Positions 1-6,582 of a stretch of 10,124 nt of DNA are shown here, piece after piece. A program made the translations under genes and the position numbers. This stretch comes from Planctomycetota bacterium (GTDB lineage: Bacteria > Planctomycetota > Phycisphaerae > Sedimentisphaerales > Anaerohalosphaeraceae), in assembly GCA_019456245.1 (NCBI GenBank), contig VRUF01000097.1, positions 1 to 10,124 on the forward strand. The letters are read 5' to 3'. The stretch's first letter is position 1. The number at the start of each line of letters is the position of its first letter. A model generated the notes under the pieces. That model had not been told where the DNA came from. It saw only the letters and a list, made by a program, of their open reading frames with translations, and ran no database searches.

Positions 1-319
1 CTTTTGCTTTTACCTCTAAAACGCCCCTCCAATTACCGATCACGACAAAAAAACCCTACGATTCTTCTGCAAAAAAACACATCTTTTCACGGCAAAAAAA
101 TTCAGTTTTACAAAAAAATGCAAAAAAAAACGCGCTTTTGCGCACTTTTTCAAACCCATCCAAAACACTGCAAAAATCAGCACTTTTCTGCACTTTTCAT
201 CAAAACAGCGCCAAAAACCCACACTTTTTTGCAAAAACATGCAAACCTTTACATGGTCCGGTAAAACAGAACGTACGCGAATATATTCGTTCATTTTTTT
301 TGGATTGGGACTTAAATCT
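1..319. other. Gene-free A/C-rich leader with helically phased A/T tracts
   Basis: I see no credible gene here; the short frames in it are made of low-complexity Phe/Leu/Lys or Lys/Thr/His codons. The plus strand is very poor in G. From about position 71 to 245 it holds some 18 runs of A or T (3-9 bases) whose centres lie on average about 10 bases apart. Nearly every run is preceded by C on the plus strand. In the stretch 111-211 a C falls at every tenth position. This is the pattern expected of intrinsically curved DNA. A perfect 12-bp palindrome, CGAATATATTCG, follows at 278-289, and then a run of eight T at 294-301. The stretch ends just before a strong promoter. Confidence 0.6.
278..301. 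promoter_or_regulatory. 12-bp palindrome followed by T8
   Basis: CGAATATATTCG at 278-289 is a perfect palindrome. A wider arm pair, GAACG (269-273) and CGTTC (288-292), could form a weak 5-bp hairpin, followed by A and eight T. It could be an operator about 30 bases upstream of the -35 box of the subtilase promoter, or a weak terminator for a gene lying to the left of the window. The sequence alone does not decide between them. Confidence 0.25.
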
Positions 320-349
320 TTGAGATTTATTCCTTATTTATGGTATAAT
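320..349 (+). promoter_or_regulatory. Sigma-70-type promoter of the subtilase-dockerin gene
   Basis: TTGAGA (320-325), an 18-base spacer, and a perfect TATAAT (344-349). Transcription would begin near 356, leaving about 60 bases before the ATG at 416. This promoter lies inside the longest open frame, which begins at 239, so it argues against that upstream start. Confidence 0.7.
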
Positions 350-415
350 GGACTGCATATAGGAAGGGTGTGCGCTGGGGGTGTTTGCCAGTTACGCGCC
401 TGTTTTTTCGGTGAA

Positions 416-2158
416 ATGGGGTTATTAGTGCAGAAAAAGCGGATATTTTTAGTTTTTATTACACTCTTATGCCCGGTTTTTGCGCTTGCCCAAGCCGATA
501 CCCGCCTCTGGGATACTGGTTCAGCCATTGAGCCAAGCGCCCTTTTCTATGCTGGTATTTACGATCTTCGCGTGATCGATCCTAATTTGACCGGAGCGGG
601 AGTAAAGATCGCAAGTGTTTGTCGCAGCGAGACTTATGTCGAAGGACAACCTCAGGACGACTATTTCTGGAACCTTATACACCCATGTTTTTCCAAAAGC
701 AAAATCCGCTTTATAGACCATATAAATAATGCCGGATTAAGCCAACACGCCACTGCCATAGGTTCTATCCTAACCGGCCGGGATAACATGGGATTTCATC
801 CTGAGGTGGGTGATTTTAGATATGAAGGGGTTGCACCCAATGCCAGTGTCGATGTTTACGAGTTCTGGCGATTTGTCTGCAAATACGCTTCCGGGGCCAA
901 AAAGCTCGATGCTGACGTGCTTACAATGAGCGTCGGTGTGATTTTTGAGGACTGGTGGACACGCGGAATCGAGCGTATGGCCGAAGAAGATGGAATCGTG
1001 GTTGTCGCTGGAATCGGTAACGGCGATGAGGTTTGCGATCCTGCTTATTACCCGGCAGTTGGGGCAAATGTAATCGGTGTTGGGATTGTCGACTGTGTGA
1101 AGGACAAGAACGCCGGTTTGAGTCTTCGTGAATTTTCACTGCCGAGTAAGATCCATTCCAGTTATGGTCCGACGCCAGACGGCAGATGCGGGCCGGATAT
1201 CGTTGCACCGGGCAAATTTCTTGTCGCCGGCGTTGACAGTGACGAGGGATATGAGATCACAGGTAACTGGTCGAGCTTTGCAACGCCGGTTGTTGCTGGA
1301 ACCGTGGGGCTGCTTGTTCAGGAGGCAAAAGCGGATGAAGAACTTGCCGGTGCCGTTGCCAGAGATGGCGGCAACTGCGTTATGAAGGCAATACTGCTTA
1401 ACTCGGCGACGAAATTGCCTTACTGGCATAAGGGCGAGATGAGTAAAGATGACGACCATAATTTCAGTTTGGATTTTGTTCAGGGCGCAGGCGTTGTTAA
1501 TAGTGTGGGCGCTTTTGATCAGCTTATTGCCGGCAGGCAGGAGCCTGGAGAGGCCGATCAGATAGGATGGGACAATAATGAACTGGAAAAGAACCTCGAT
1601 GCCGTAAAAGTCTACCGCATTGCGGTCGATGAACCGGAAGATAAGTTCATTGTCAGCACGCTGGTGTGGAACAGGCATTATGAGGATAAGTACCCATTCA
1701 GCGGAAAATATGATAAGGACGGGGATTTGCGGCTTGAGGTGTGGGCGGTCGACGATGAAAATCCGGACAAGAGCTATATGATCGATCACAGCGATAGCGT
1801 AAATGATAATATCGAACATATCTATTCAGCATGTGATCCTAATTTCAGCGTTTATGAAATCATCATTTCGTCCAACCAGAATGAGGCGAGCATGGACTTT
1901 GGCGAGTTTGAGCGTTATGGGCTGGCCTGGGATGTGAGGGAGGAAGATTCTAAAGGGAGTGTTTTCTGGTACGATCTGAGCGGAGACGGTATTGTTGGGG
2001 TCGAGGATATTGATATTCTTTTTGAAAAGATGAAAGCTGAAAAAGATGTCGAAAAGGATCGCTATCTGGGCGACATCAATATGGATGGGGCGATAGACGT
2101 AGCCGATATGGTCATGATGGTAAATCGCATGGTGATTAGAGAGCAGAGAGTTCCTTAG
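416..2158 (+). CDS. Secreted S8 subtilase-like protein with C-terminal type I dockerin
   Basis: A 580-residue exported protein. The ATG at 416 was chosen because a Sec signal peptide follows at once (KKR, hydrophobic core, ALAQA, predicted cleavage after residue 27) and the promoter lies at 320-349. GTG at 428, behind GGGG, is an alternative start. Residues about 55-300 resemble a subtilisin fold: GAGVKIASVCRS where the Asp motif belongs, QHATAIGS (His111), the ADVLTMSVG strand, VVVAGIGNGD (oxyanion Asn202) and NWSSFATPVVAG (Ser287). The catalytic Asp position reads Cys69, so activity is uncertain. Residues about 395-490 look like the beta-sandwich that follows many subtilases (LVWN; DSVNDNIEHIY). 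Two dockerin calcium loops, DLSGDGIVGVED (from 520) and DINMDGAIDVAD (from 553), end the protein. Its likely place is the periplasm or cell exterior. The substrate is unknown. Confidence 0.82.
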   Translation: MGLLVQKKRIFLVFITLLCPVFALAQADTRLWDTGSAIEPSALFYAGIYDLRVIDPNLTGAGVKIASVCRSETYVEGQPQDDYFWNLIHPCFSKSKIRFIDHINNAGLSQHATAIGSILTGRDNMGFHPEVGDFRYEGVAPNASVDVYEFWRFVCKYASGAKKLDADVLTMSVGVIFEDWWTRGIERMAEEDGIVVVAGIGNGDEVCDPAYYPAVGANVIGVGIVDCVKDKNAGLSLREFSLPSKIHSSYGPTPDGRCGPDIVAPGKFLVAGVDSDEGYEITGNWSSFATPVVAGTVGLLVQEAKADEELAGAVARDGGNCVMKAILLNSATKLPYWHKGEMSKDDDHNFSLDFVQGAGVVNSVGAFDQLIAGRQEPGEADQIGWDNNELEKNLDAVKVYRIAVDEPEDKFIVSTLVWNRHYEDKYPFSGKYDKDGDLRLEVWAVDDENPDKSYMIDHSDSVNDNIEHIYSACDPNFSVYEIIISSNQNEASMDFGEFERYGLAWDVREEDSKGSVFWYDLSGDGIVGVEDIDILFEKMKAEKDVEKDRYLGDINMDGAIDVADMVMMVNRMVIREQRVP

Positions 2159-2588
2159 TTCCCGCTTGTTGTTCTGATTCGATTTTAGTGAAGTAGGCTT
2201 TTGTTCCATCTTTAATATTTACAATCTGTGCCTTAGCTATTAGCAGACTTGCAATGATCAGTAAGAAAGCAATCAAAAGGAATGCTATAGCGTACGATGA
2301 GTATCTGGATGGGTTTGACTTCTTAGTTTTTAATATTCCTGACAAAGTTTTACAAATCCATGACCAATGAAGCCAAATATGAATAATAACTAACGCAATC
2401 ATAGCAACTGCTAAGTAAAAATGGATTACTCCGTACTCATGCCTGTTTAAACCCCACAATTCAAGTGAATAACCTCGACCCTGACCTGGAGGAAGTATGT
2501 AGTGGAGGAGTAGCCCTGTCCATATTTTTCCAAACAAGGCTATGATGACAAGCAGATCAATCCAAAAATTAAGAGTATTGCGTTTCAT
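2136..2588 (-). CDS. DUF4405-type small membrane protein (cytochrome b-like)
   Basis: A 150-residue protein with three predicted membrane helices (about 10-30, 53-75 and 100-119). The LPPGQGRGYSLELWGLNRHEYGVIHFYLA segment region (residues 33-60) and the following VIIHIWLHW are characteristic of the DUF4405 family. Histidines 29, 50, 56, 70 and 74 lie in or beside helices 1 and 2 and could ligate heme, as proposed for this family; heme binding here is inference. AAGGGAG lies four bases before the ATG, a strong ribosome binding site. The last 23 bases overlap the convergent subtilase gene. The gene looks more AT-rich than its neighbours and has no redox partner beside it. The nearest upstream gene on its strand is tRNA-Leu, and no clean promoter of its own is visible. 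Confidence 0.75.
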   Translation of the reverse strand: MKRNTLNFWIDLLVIIALFGKIWTGLLLHYILPPGQGRGYSLELWGLNRHEYGVIHFYLAVAMIALVIIHIWLHWSWICKTLSGILKTKKSNPSRYSSYAIAFLLIAFLLIIASLLIAKAQIVNIKDGTKAYFTKIESEQQAGTKELSAL

Positions 2589-2682
2589 TATACTCCCTTT
2601 GTAAATAGGTTCTTCCTTAATCCTTTACCATTTCCAGACGATGTCCAAACTATAGTTAGAGACCAAAGAAGCTCTTAAGTCA

Positions 2683-2703
2683 TTACAACTCAAGGGATTG
2701 CAA
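2683..2703. repeat. Imperfect 21-bp dyad next to the 3' end of tRNA-Leu
   Basis: On the plus strand TTACAACT, five central bases and ATTGCAA form an imperfect inverted repeat: 12 of 21 positions match the reverse complement, counting both arms. It begins six bases beyond the tRNA 3' end. Size and layout resemble the core site of a tyrosine recombinase, which often uses tRNA 3' ends. No integrase and no second copy are in the window, so an attachment-site reading is only a possibility. Confidence 0.2.
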
Positions 2704-2708
2704 GCCAA

Positions 2709-2792
2709 TGCGGATGAGAGGATTCGAACCTCCACGGGGTTGCCCCCACTGGCACCTGAAGCCAGCGCGTCTGCCAATTCCGCCACATCCGC
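2709..2792 (-). tRNA. tRNA-Leu (anticodon CAG)
   Basis: An 84-nt class II tRNA. The acceptor stem GCGGATG pairs with CATCCGC, followed by discriminator A; CCA is not encoded. The D arm GCG...CGC contains AATTGGCAGA. The anticodon stem CTGGC/GCCAG closes loop TTCAGGT with anticodon CAG (2756-2758), which reads CUG leucine codons. The long variable arm TGGGG-GCAA-CCCCG is typical of leucine tRNAs. The T arm GGAGG-TTCGAAT-CCTCT is intact, with one G-T pair. Its own promoter lies just upstream. No intrinsic terminator is evident after the 3' end, so transcription may run into the DUF4405 gene. Confidence 0.97.
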
Positions 2793-2805
2793 GGCAAAAC
2801 CACGT

Positions 2806-2833
2806 ATCCTACTGTTTTTGCCCATAAGGTCAA
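2806..2833 (-). promoter_or_regulatory. Promoter of tRNA-Leu
   Basis: Read on the minus strand: TTGACC (2833-2828), a 16-base spacer, then TAGGAT (2811-2806). Transcription would begin near 2799, about seven bases before the mature tRNA 5' end at 2792, which is a normal leader length for a tRNA gene. Confidence 0.6.
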
Positions 2834-2923
2834 GCCTTTTTTCACCATTTCGGGCAACTAAAGCTTCCCACACGCAGTTTAAACCCTAATAACCAACACT
2901 TCTGAATTTTAAGTCATAACTAC

Positions 2924-2951
2924 TTGACATTAAATCGTTTGCATTTAAACT
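2924..2951 (+). promoter_or_regulatory. Candidate upstream promoter
   Basis: A perfect TTGACA (2924-2929), a 16-base spacer and TAAACT (2946-2951, four of six consensus bases). Transcription would start near 2958 and run toward the PIN-TRAM gene, giving it a long leader. The -10 box is weak. Confidence 0.35.
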
Positions 2952-3001
2952 GAAACTGTGAGTAAAATCTATTTTTCGTTTTCTAATACATTTAAGGCTC
3001 T

Positions 3002-3169
3002 CTAAAGGAGACTATCCATAGAACCTCCGACGGAAAATAACGTAAGAGGATGCATTGAAGACTTAGTCCTGGTAATGCCGATATACAAAAGATGCGATAT
3101 AAGGATATCTCCGGCAACTGTACGCGGCTTGATATTCGCAACACGACTTTGGCAATTACATAAACACAG
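3002..3169 (-). pseudogene. Possible relic of a UvrD/PcrA-type helicase C-terminus
   Basis: Translated on the minus strand from a stop at 3170-3172 to the TAG at 3002-3004, this frame gives 55 residues. They include HLLYIGITRTKSSM, close to motif VI of superfamily I helicases (consensus about LLYVGITRAK, with the arginine finger). About 20 residues follow before the stop. There is no start codon or ribosome binding site before the motif and no other helicase motif upstream, so if real it is the broken end of a lost gene. The match is short and was found by eye. A chance resemblance cannot be excluded. Confidence 0.3.
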
Positions 3170-3176
3170 CTATTAT
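3149..3176 (+). promoter_or_regulatory. Promoter of the PIN-TRAM gene
   Basis: TTGGCA (3149-3154), a 16-base spacer, then TATTAT (3171-3176). Each box matches consensus at five of six bases. Transcription would begin near 3183, about 33 bases before the ATG at 3216. It is the better placed of the two candidates for this gene. Confidence 0.5.
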
Positions 3177-3215
3177 ATATTTATATTTTTATCATATTTT
3201 TGAAAGGCACTCATA

Positions 3216-4469
3216 ATGTTATTATACTTCGTCAGATTTCTGTTTGTTATTATGATCACCGCATTTCTATTCGTAGGTATCAATTATCAACAGGCACAAT
3301 TGGAAAAATCGCCGGACGCAAAAGACCAGCACATGCTAGCCTATGAACTTGAGAGGCAGGCTAAGTCCCTGGAGCAAAACGGTCTGCAAGAGGATGCTCT
3401 CGAAAAGTACAGACTGGCTAACGAGAGGTACCGTCAGGCGATCCAGATCGAAGAGGATTTACTCGCCAGCGGTCAAAATATCATGGCCATTTTTATCATA
3501 GGTATCGCCGTCGCAATAATCGTCGTAGCTATAGACTGGTTTACACCAAAGAAATCCCTAAATGCACTTGCCGGGATATTTTTCGGCCTCCTCGTAGGAG
3601 TACTAATAAGCTGGGCAATGTCTTTCATACTGGAAATGATTAACGATCTCTATTTCAAGATGACTCCGGACTCACTACAGATTGCGCAATGGATAATGGG
3701 AATCTGTATATGTTACCTCACCATAAGTATGGTCATACAAACAAAAGACGACGTTCGATTTGTTATACCTTACGTTGAGTTCTCACGCCAAACAAAGGGA
3801 CTCCGTCCCCTCGTGCTGGACACTTCGGTCATTATTGACGGAAGAATCGCAGATATAAGTGACACGAGACTTTTCGATGCACCACTCATCGTACCGAGAT
3901 TTGTGCTAAACGAACTACAGCTTATCGCCGACTCTGCCGATAAACTTAAACGAAACCGGGGAAGACGAGGACTCGACATGCTAAACAAACTTCGAACCAG
4001 CGACATTATAGATGTCCTGATCGACGATACTCCCCCGCCGGGACTGGACGCACATGCCGCGGTTGACCACAAACTGGTCGCTTTCGCCAAAAACTGCGAT
4101 GGCAGACTTGTAACAAATGATTTTAATCTCAACAAGGTTGCTCAGTTAAGAGGCGTAGACGTAATCAATATCAACGATCTGGCAAACGCAATGAAAACGG
4201 TAACGCTGCCAGGCGAGAAAATGAGATTGAAAATCATCCGCGGAGGCGACGAAGCAACACAGGGAATCGCCTTTCTCGACGACGGTACGATGGTTGTTGT
4301 CGAGGACGCAAAAAACAAGATCGGCCAGACAATTCAAATCACCGTTACAAGTGCCATACAGACATCGGCTGGAAAAATGATCTTTGGGAAATTTGAAAGC
4401 TCGGTATCGAACGACAAAGAAACAAATTCAAACAAAAAAAACAACGCACAGAGCCCTGCTCGCAAATAA
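3216..4469 (+). CDS. Membrane-anchored PIN-TRAM domain protein (YacL-like)
   Basis: A 417-residue protein. GAAAGG (3202-3207) precedes the ATG by eight bases. Membrane helices lie at about 3-21, 88-108, 115-137 and 153-175. A PIN nuclease domain follows (about 198-325) with the acidic metal-site set: Asp202 in LVLDTSVIIDGR, Glu233 in FVLNELQ, Asp284 in VDHKLVAFA and Asp302 in LVTNDFNLNKVA. A TRAM domain (about 331-392) suggests RNA binding. The tail is polar, rich in Asn, Lys and Ser. This architecture is that of YacL-type proteins; endoribonuclease activity is expected for PIN domains, but the target is unknown. The odd part is a charged, helical, TPR-like segment of about 65 residues (24-86) between helices 1 and 2, much longer than I expect for the family. 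The gene converges on ispG with a six-base gap. Confidence 0.88.
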   Translation: MLLYFVRFLFVIMITAFLFVGINYQQAQLEKSPDAKDQHMLAYELERQAKSLEQNGLQEDALEKYRLANERYRQAIQIEEDLLASGQNIMAIFIIGIAVAIIVVAIDWFTPKKSLNALAGIFFGLLVGVLISWAMSFILEMINDLYFKMTPDSLQIAQWIMGICICYLTISMVIQTKDDVRFVIPYVEFSRQTKGLRPLVLDTSVIIDGRIADISDTRLFDAPLIVPRFVLNELQLIADSADKLKRNRGRRGLDMLNKLRTSDIIDVLIDDTPPPGLDAHAAVDHKLVAFAKNCDGRLVTNDFNLNKVAQLRGVDVININDLANAMKTVTLPGEKMRLKIIRGGDEATQGIAFLDDGTMVVVEDAKNKIGQTIQITVTSAIQTSAGKMIFGKFESSVSNDKETNSNKKNNAQSPARK

Positions 4470-4475
4470 CAAGGT

Positions 4476-5537
4476 TCAAAGCTTTTTGATTTCTGCGGTC
4501 AATGCATCAAGAAGCTCGTCTTCACCCATGGTGGCGATCTTTTTGCCTTTACGGTAGATATACCCTTTACCCATAGCCGCACAAACGGCAAGATCGGCAT
4601 CCTGAGCCTCGCCCGGACCGTTGACGATACAACCCATTACCGCGACCTTGACCGGTTTGCTCACTCCACGAAGCGACCGCTTGACTTGTTTTGCCAACCT
4701 TACAACATCAACCTTGCATCTGCCGCATGTCGGACACACCGTAAGTTCAGGCTCATCGCTTTCGGCCAGACCAAGCGACCCTAATATCCGCAACCCGAAA
4801 CGAACTTCCTCAACCGATCCGCCGGCAAGCGATACGCGTATCGTATCACCGATCCCCTCGGCAAGAAGCGTACCTATCGCAATCGCCGATGGAATCTTGG
4901 CATCCTCTGGCAAACCCGCGTGTGTAAGACCGACATGTACCGGATAATCGAACGTATCGCTGATAGCACGATTGATCTCGATTGTCCGAACCGTATCGGC
5001 ACTTTTTGCGCTTAGAACAAGGTTCGTAAAGCCCCTCTTTTCAAAAAGACGCACATACTTTTTGATCTCACGAAGCATCAGACTCACACGTTTCGCTTCG
5101 GGAACAACTTCATTCTTAAGATCACGAATGCTCGCCTCGTTAACACCTGCGCGTATAGCTGTACCATGCAATTTAGCAGCATCGATTATCCGCAAAATAT
5201 CCTTGCGATCCTTAATATTGCCGGGATTCAGCCTGATCTTGGCAGCACCGGCTTCAATCGAGGCAATCGCAAGCCGTGGCGAAAAATGAATGTCTGCAAC
5301 AAGCGGAATCGGAGATTTCGCGACGATCTTAGACAACGCAATGGCATCGGCACCGGTAGGCACCGCAAGACGAACAAGCCCGCAACCGGCATCGGCAAGC
5401 CTCCTTATCTGTCCAAGGCACCTGCCAACATCGGTCGTTGCAACCTTAGTCATAGATTGGACAACAATAGGGTTTTTCCCCCCTATTTTAACATTACCAA
5501 CCTTCACAACACGCGTTTTTCGTCGTTTTATACCCAT
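4476..5537 (-). CDS. ispG: 4-hydroxy-3-methylbut-2-en-1-yl diphosphate synthase (IspG/GcpE)
   Basis: IspG reductively converts 2-C-methyl-D-erythritol 2,4-cyclodiphosphate to HMBPP, the penultimate step of the MEP isoprenoid pathway, using a [4Fe-4S] cluster. Family motifs: VGNVKIGGKNPIVVQSMT near the N-terminus, PLVADIHF, KIRLNPGNI, GEGIGDTIRVSL-like LAEGIGDTIRVSLAG, and the cluster site CPTC (Cys268, Cys271), GCIVNGPGE (Cys303) and Glu310. It is the compact bacterial form. The ATG at 5537 gives 353 residues and places RRKTRVVKVGN about as close to the N-terminus as in E. coli IspG. A GTG at 5594 would add 19 residues and has an AAGGT five bases upstream; the extra codons are unusually AT-rich. 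I prefer the ATG but cannot exclude the GTG. The promoter candidate at 5627-5654 serves either start. Confidence 0.95.
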   Translation of the reverse strand: MGIKRRKTRVVKVGNVKIGGKNPIVVQSMTKVATTDVGRCLGQIRRLADAGCGLVRLAVPTGADAIALSKIVAKSPIPLVADIHFSPRLAIASIEAGAAKIRLNPGNIKDRKDILRIIDAAKLHGTAIRAGVNEASIRDLKNEVVPEAKRVSLMLREIKKYVRLFEKRGFTNLVLSAKSADTVRTIEINRAISDTFDYPVHVGLTHAGLPEDAKIPSAIAIGTLLAEGIGDTIRVSLAGGSVEEVRFGLRILGSLGLAESDEPELTVCPTCGRCKVDVVRLAKQVKRSLRGVSKPVKVAVMGCIVNGPGEAQDADLAVCAAMGKGYIYRKGKKIATMGEDELLDALTAEIKKL

Positions 5538-5724
5538 CTTTAAACCATAAATACGATTGACTATTAAATTACTAACATTTTCAGCTTGTATCACATTCTA
5601 CCTTGCGTTATCCTCTGTGGCAAATTAAAATACCTCTTGGTATTGTCAGTGCAAGGTGCTGGCAGAATAACGTCTTTACGGCAAATTAGCGAGTCTTAAG
5701 AGGAAAATATAGAGAAGGAACAGA
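5538..5724. other. Divergent control region of ispG and the hydrolase gene
   Basis: This region separates the two divergent genes. It contains the ispG promoter candidate with its overlapping dyad, an exact 9-bp direct repeat GGCAAATTA (5619-5627 and 5680-5688, same orientation) and the hydrolase ribosome binding site. I found no clean plus-strand promoter for the hydrolase. If IspG starts at the GTG, the part up to 5594 is coding. Confidence 0.5.
5627..5654 (-). promoter_or_regulatory. Candidate ispG promoter with overlapping operator-like dyad
   Basis: On the minus strand: TTGCAC (5654-5649), a 16-base spacer and TATTTT (5632-5627); each box matches consensus at four of six bases. A perfect inverted repeat, AATACC-TCTT-GGTATT (5629-5644), covers most of the -10 box and the adjoining spacer, where a bound repressor would block RNA polymerase. 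The regulator is not identifiable. Confidence 0.35.
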
Positions 5725-6582
5725 ATGCTTGCCTGGTGGTCTATACTACTTATTATATTCATCGCATATTCCATTCTCGCATGGTCAGTATACTTCATGC
5801 AGTCGTCGTTCATATACAGACCGGTACGTAATGTACCCTACACACCAACGGACATGGATCTTATCTATGAAAAAGTTGCACTGAAAACCGCCGATGGTTT
5901 AAAGATAGCAGCATGGTTTATCCCCTGTGAAAAAGCAAAAATGACCGTTTTGTTCTGTCACGGAAACGGCGGAAATATGGCACACCGCCTCGACACAATT
6001 AATATCCTCAACGAACTTGGACTAAACTGCCTCATTTTCGACTATCGAGGATACGGAGACAGCCAGGGAAAAACTACAGAAAACGGAACATACCTCGATG
6101 CGCAGGCGGCATGGAAATGGCTTACACATAAAAAAGGAATCAAAGCAGAACAAATCATTATCTTCGGAAGATCACTAGGAGGAAGCGTCGCCGCCAACCT
6201 CGCCGCCAGAACAATCCCTGCCGGCCTGATTCTCGAAAGCGCATTCACATCATTCCCCGCAATCGGTGCAAAATACTACCCCTACCTTCCCGTAAAACTA
6301 TTCGCTGCATTCAGTTACAATACTGTCGAATCGCTAAAAAAAATAAACTGCCCCTTACTCGTCATGCACAGCAAACGCGACGAAATAGTACCTTACGAAT
6401 TCGGACCGCAGATATACGAAGCCGCAAACGAACCAAAAGAATTCGTTGAGATACTGGGTTGCCACAACGACGGATTTCTCTTCTCAGGGCAGACATACAG
6501 AAATGCATGGGCAAACTGGCTTGAATCAATCCATGAATATAACTACGAATCAGACAACCAAATACAACGCCAGATATCCTGA
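5725..6582 (+). CDS. Membrane-anchored alpha/beta hydrolase (BEM46/ABHD13-like)
   Basis: A 285-residue protein. AAGGAA (5715-5720) precedes the ATG by four bases. Residues about 3-25 form one N-terminal membrane anchor, followed by QSSFIYRP, a sequence typical of BEM46/YfhR-type hydrolases. The alpha/beta hydrolase core has the HGNGGN oxyanion motif (from His79), DYRGYGDSQG (106-115), the nucleophile elbow GRSLGG (Ser150), the acid in HSKRDEIVP (Asp219) and the base in GCHNDGF (His247), so the catalytic triad is complete. It is a serine hydrolase, probably acting on an ester or peptide bond near the membrane; the substrate cannot be told from sequence. It diverges from ispG and converges on the ThiF-like gene with a 15-base gap. 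I see no functional link to either neighbour. Confidence 0.88.
   Translation: MLAWWSILLIIFIAYSILAWSVYFMQSSFIYRPVRNVPYTPTDMDLIYEKVALKTADGLKIAAWFIPCEKAKMTVLFCHGNGGNMAHRLDTINILNELGLNCLIFDYRGYGDSQGKTTENGTYLDAQAAWKWLTHKKGIKAEQIIIFGRSLGGSVAANLAARTIPAGLILESAFTSFPAIGAKYYPYLPVKLFAAFSYNTVESLKKINCPLLVMHSKRDEIVPYEFGPQIYEAANEPKEFVEILGCHNDGFLFSGQTYRNAWANWLESIHEYNYESDNQIQRQIS

Larger units (their letters stand above)
2834..3215. other. Gene-poor stretch upstream of the PIN-TRAM gene
   Basis: No intact gene is convincing here. The stretch holds two plus-strand promoter candidates (2924-2951 and 3149-3176) and, on the minus strand, a possible helicase relic (3002-3169). A 42-codon plus-strand frame at 3075-3203 has no ribosome binding site and lies antisense to the relic, so I do not call it. 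If the upstream promoter is active, the PIN-TRAM transcript has a leader of roughly 260 bases, long enough for an RNA element, but I recognise none. Confidence 0.5.

Noticed and set aside
1..250. CRISPR-like repeat array
   Set aside because: The period is about ten bases with variable units; there are no conserved repeats of CRISPR length and no spacers.
40..294. 84-residue minus-strand frame through the A/T-tract region
   Set aside because: The Phe/Lys/Cys-rich product follows from the low-complexity DNA; no ribosome binding site or family is visible.
239..415. N-terminal extension of the subtilase frame to an ATG at 239
   Set aside because: It would precede the promoter at 320-349 and place 59 residues before an evident signal peptide.
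1136..1819. 227-residue minus-strand frame opposite the subtilase
   Set aside because: It lies wholly inside a gene with clear domains and has no motif of its own.
2625..2873. 82-residue minus-strand frame containing VAELADALASGASGGNPVEVRIL
   Set aside because: It is a translation of the tRNA-Leu gene itself, a well-known false protein call.
3075..3203. 42-codon plus-strand frame before the PIN-TRAM gene
   Set aside because: It has no ribosome binding site, crosses the likely promoter at 3149-3176 and gives no recognisable product.
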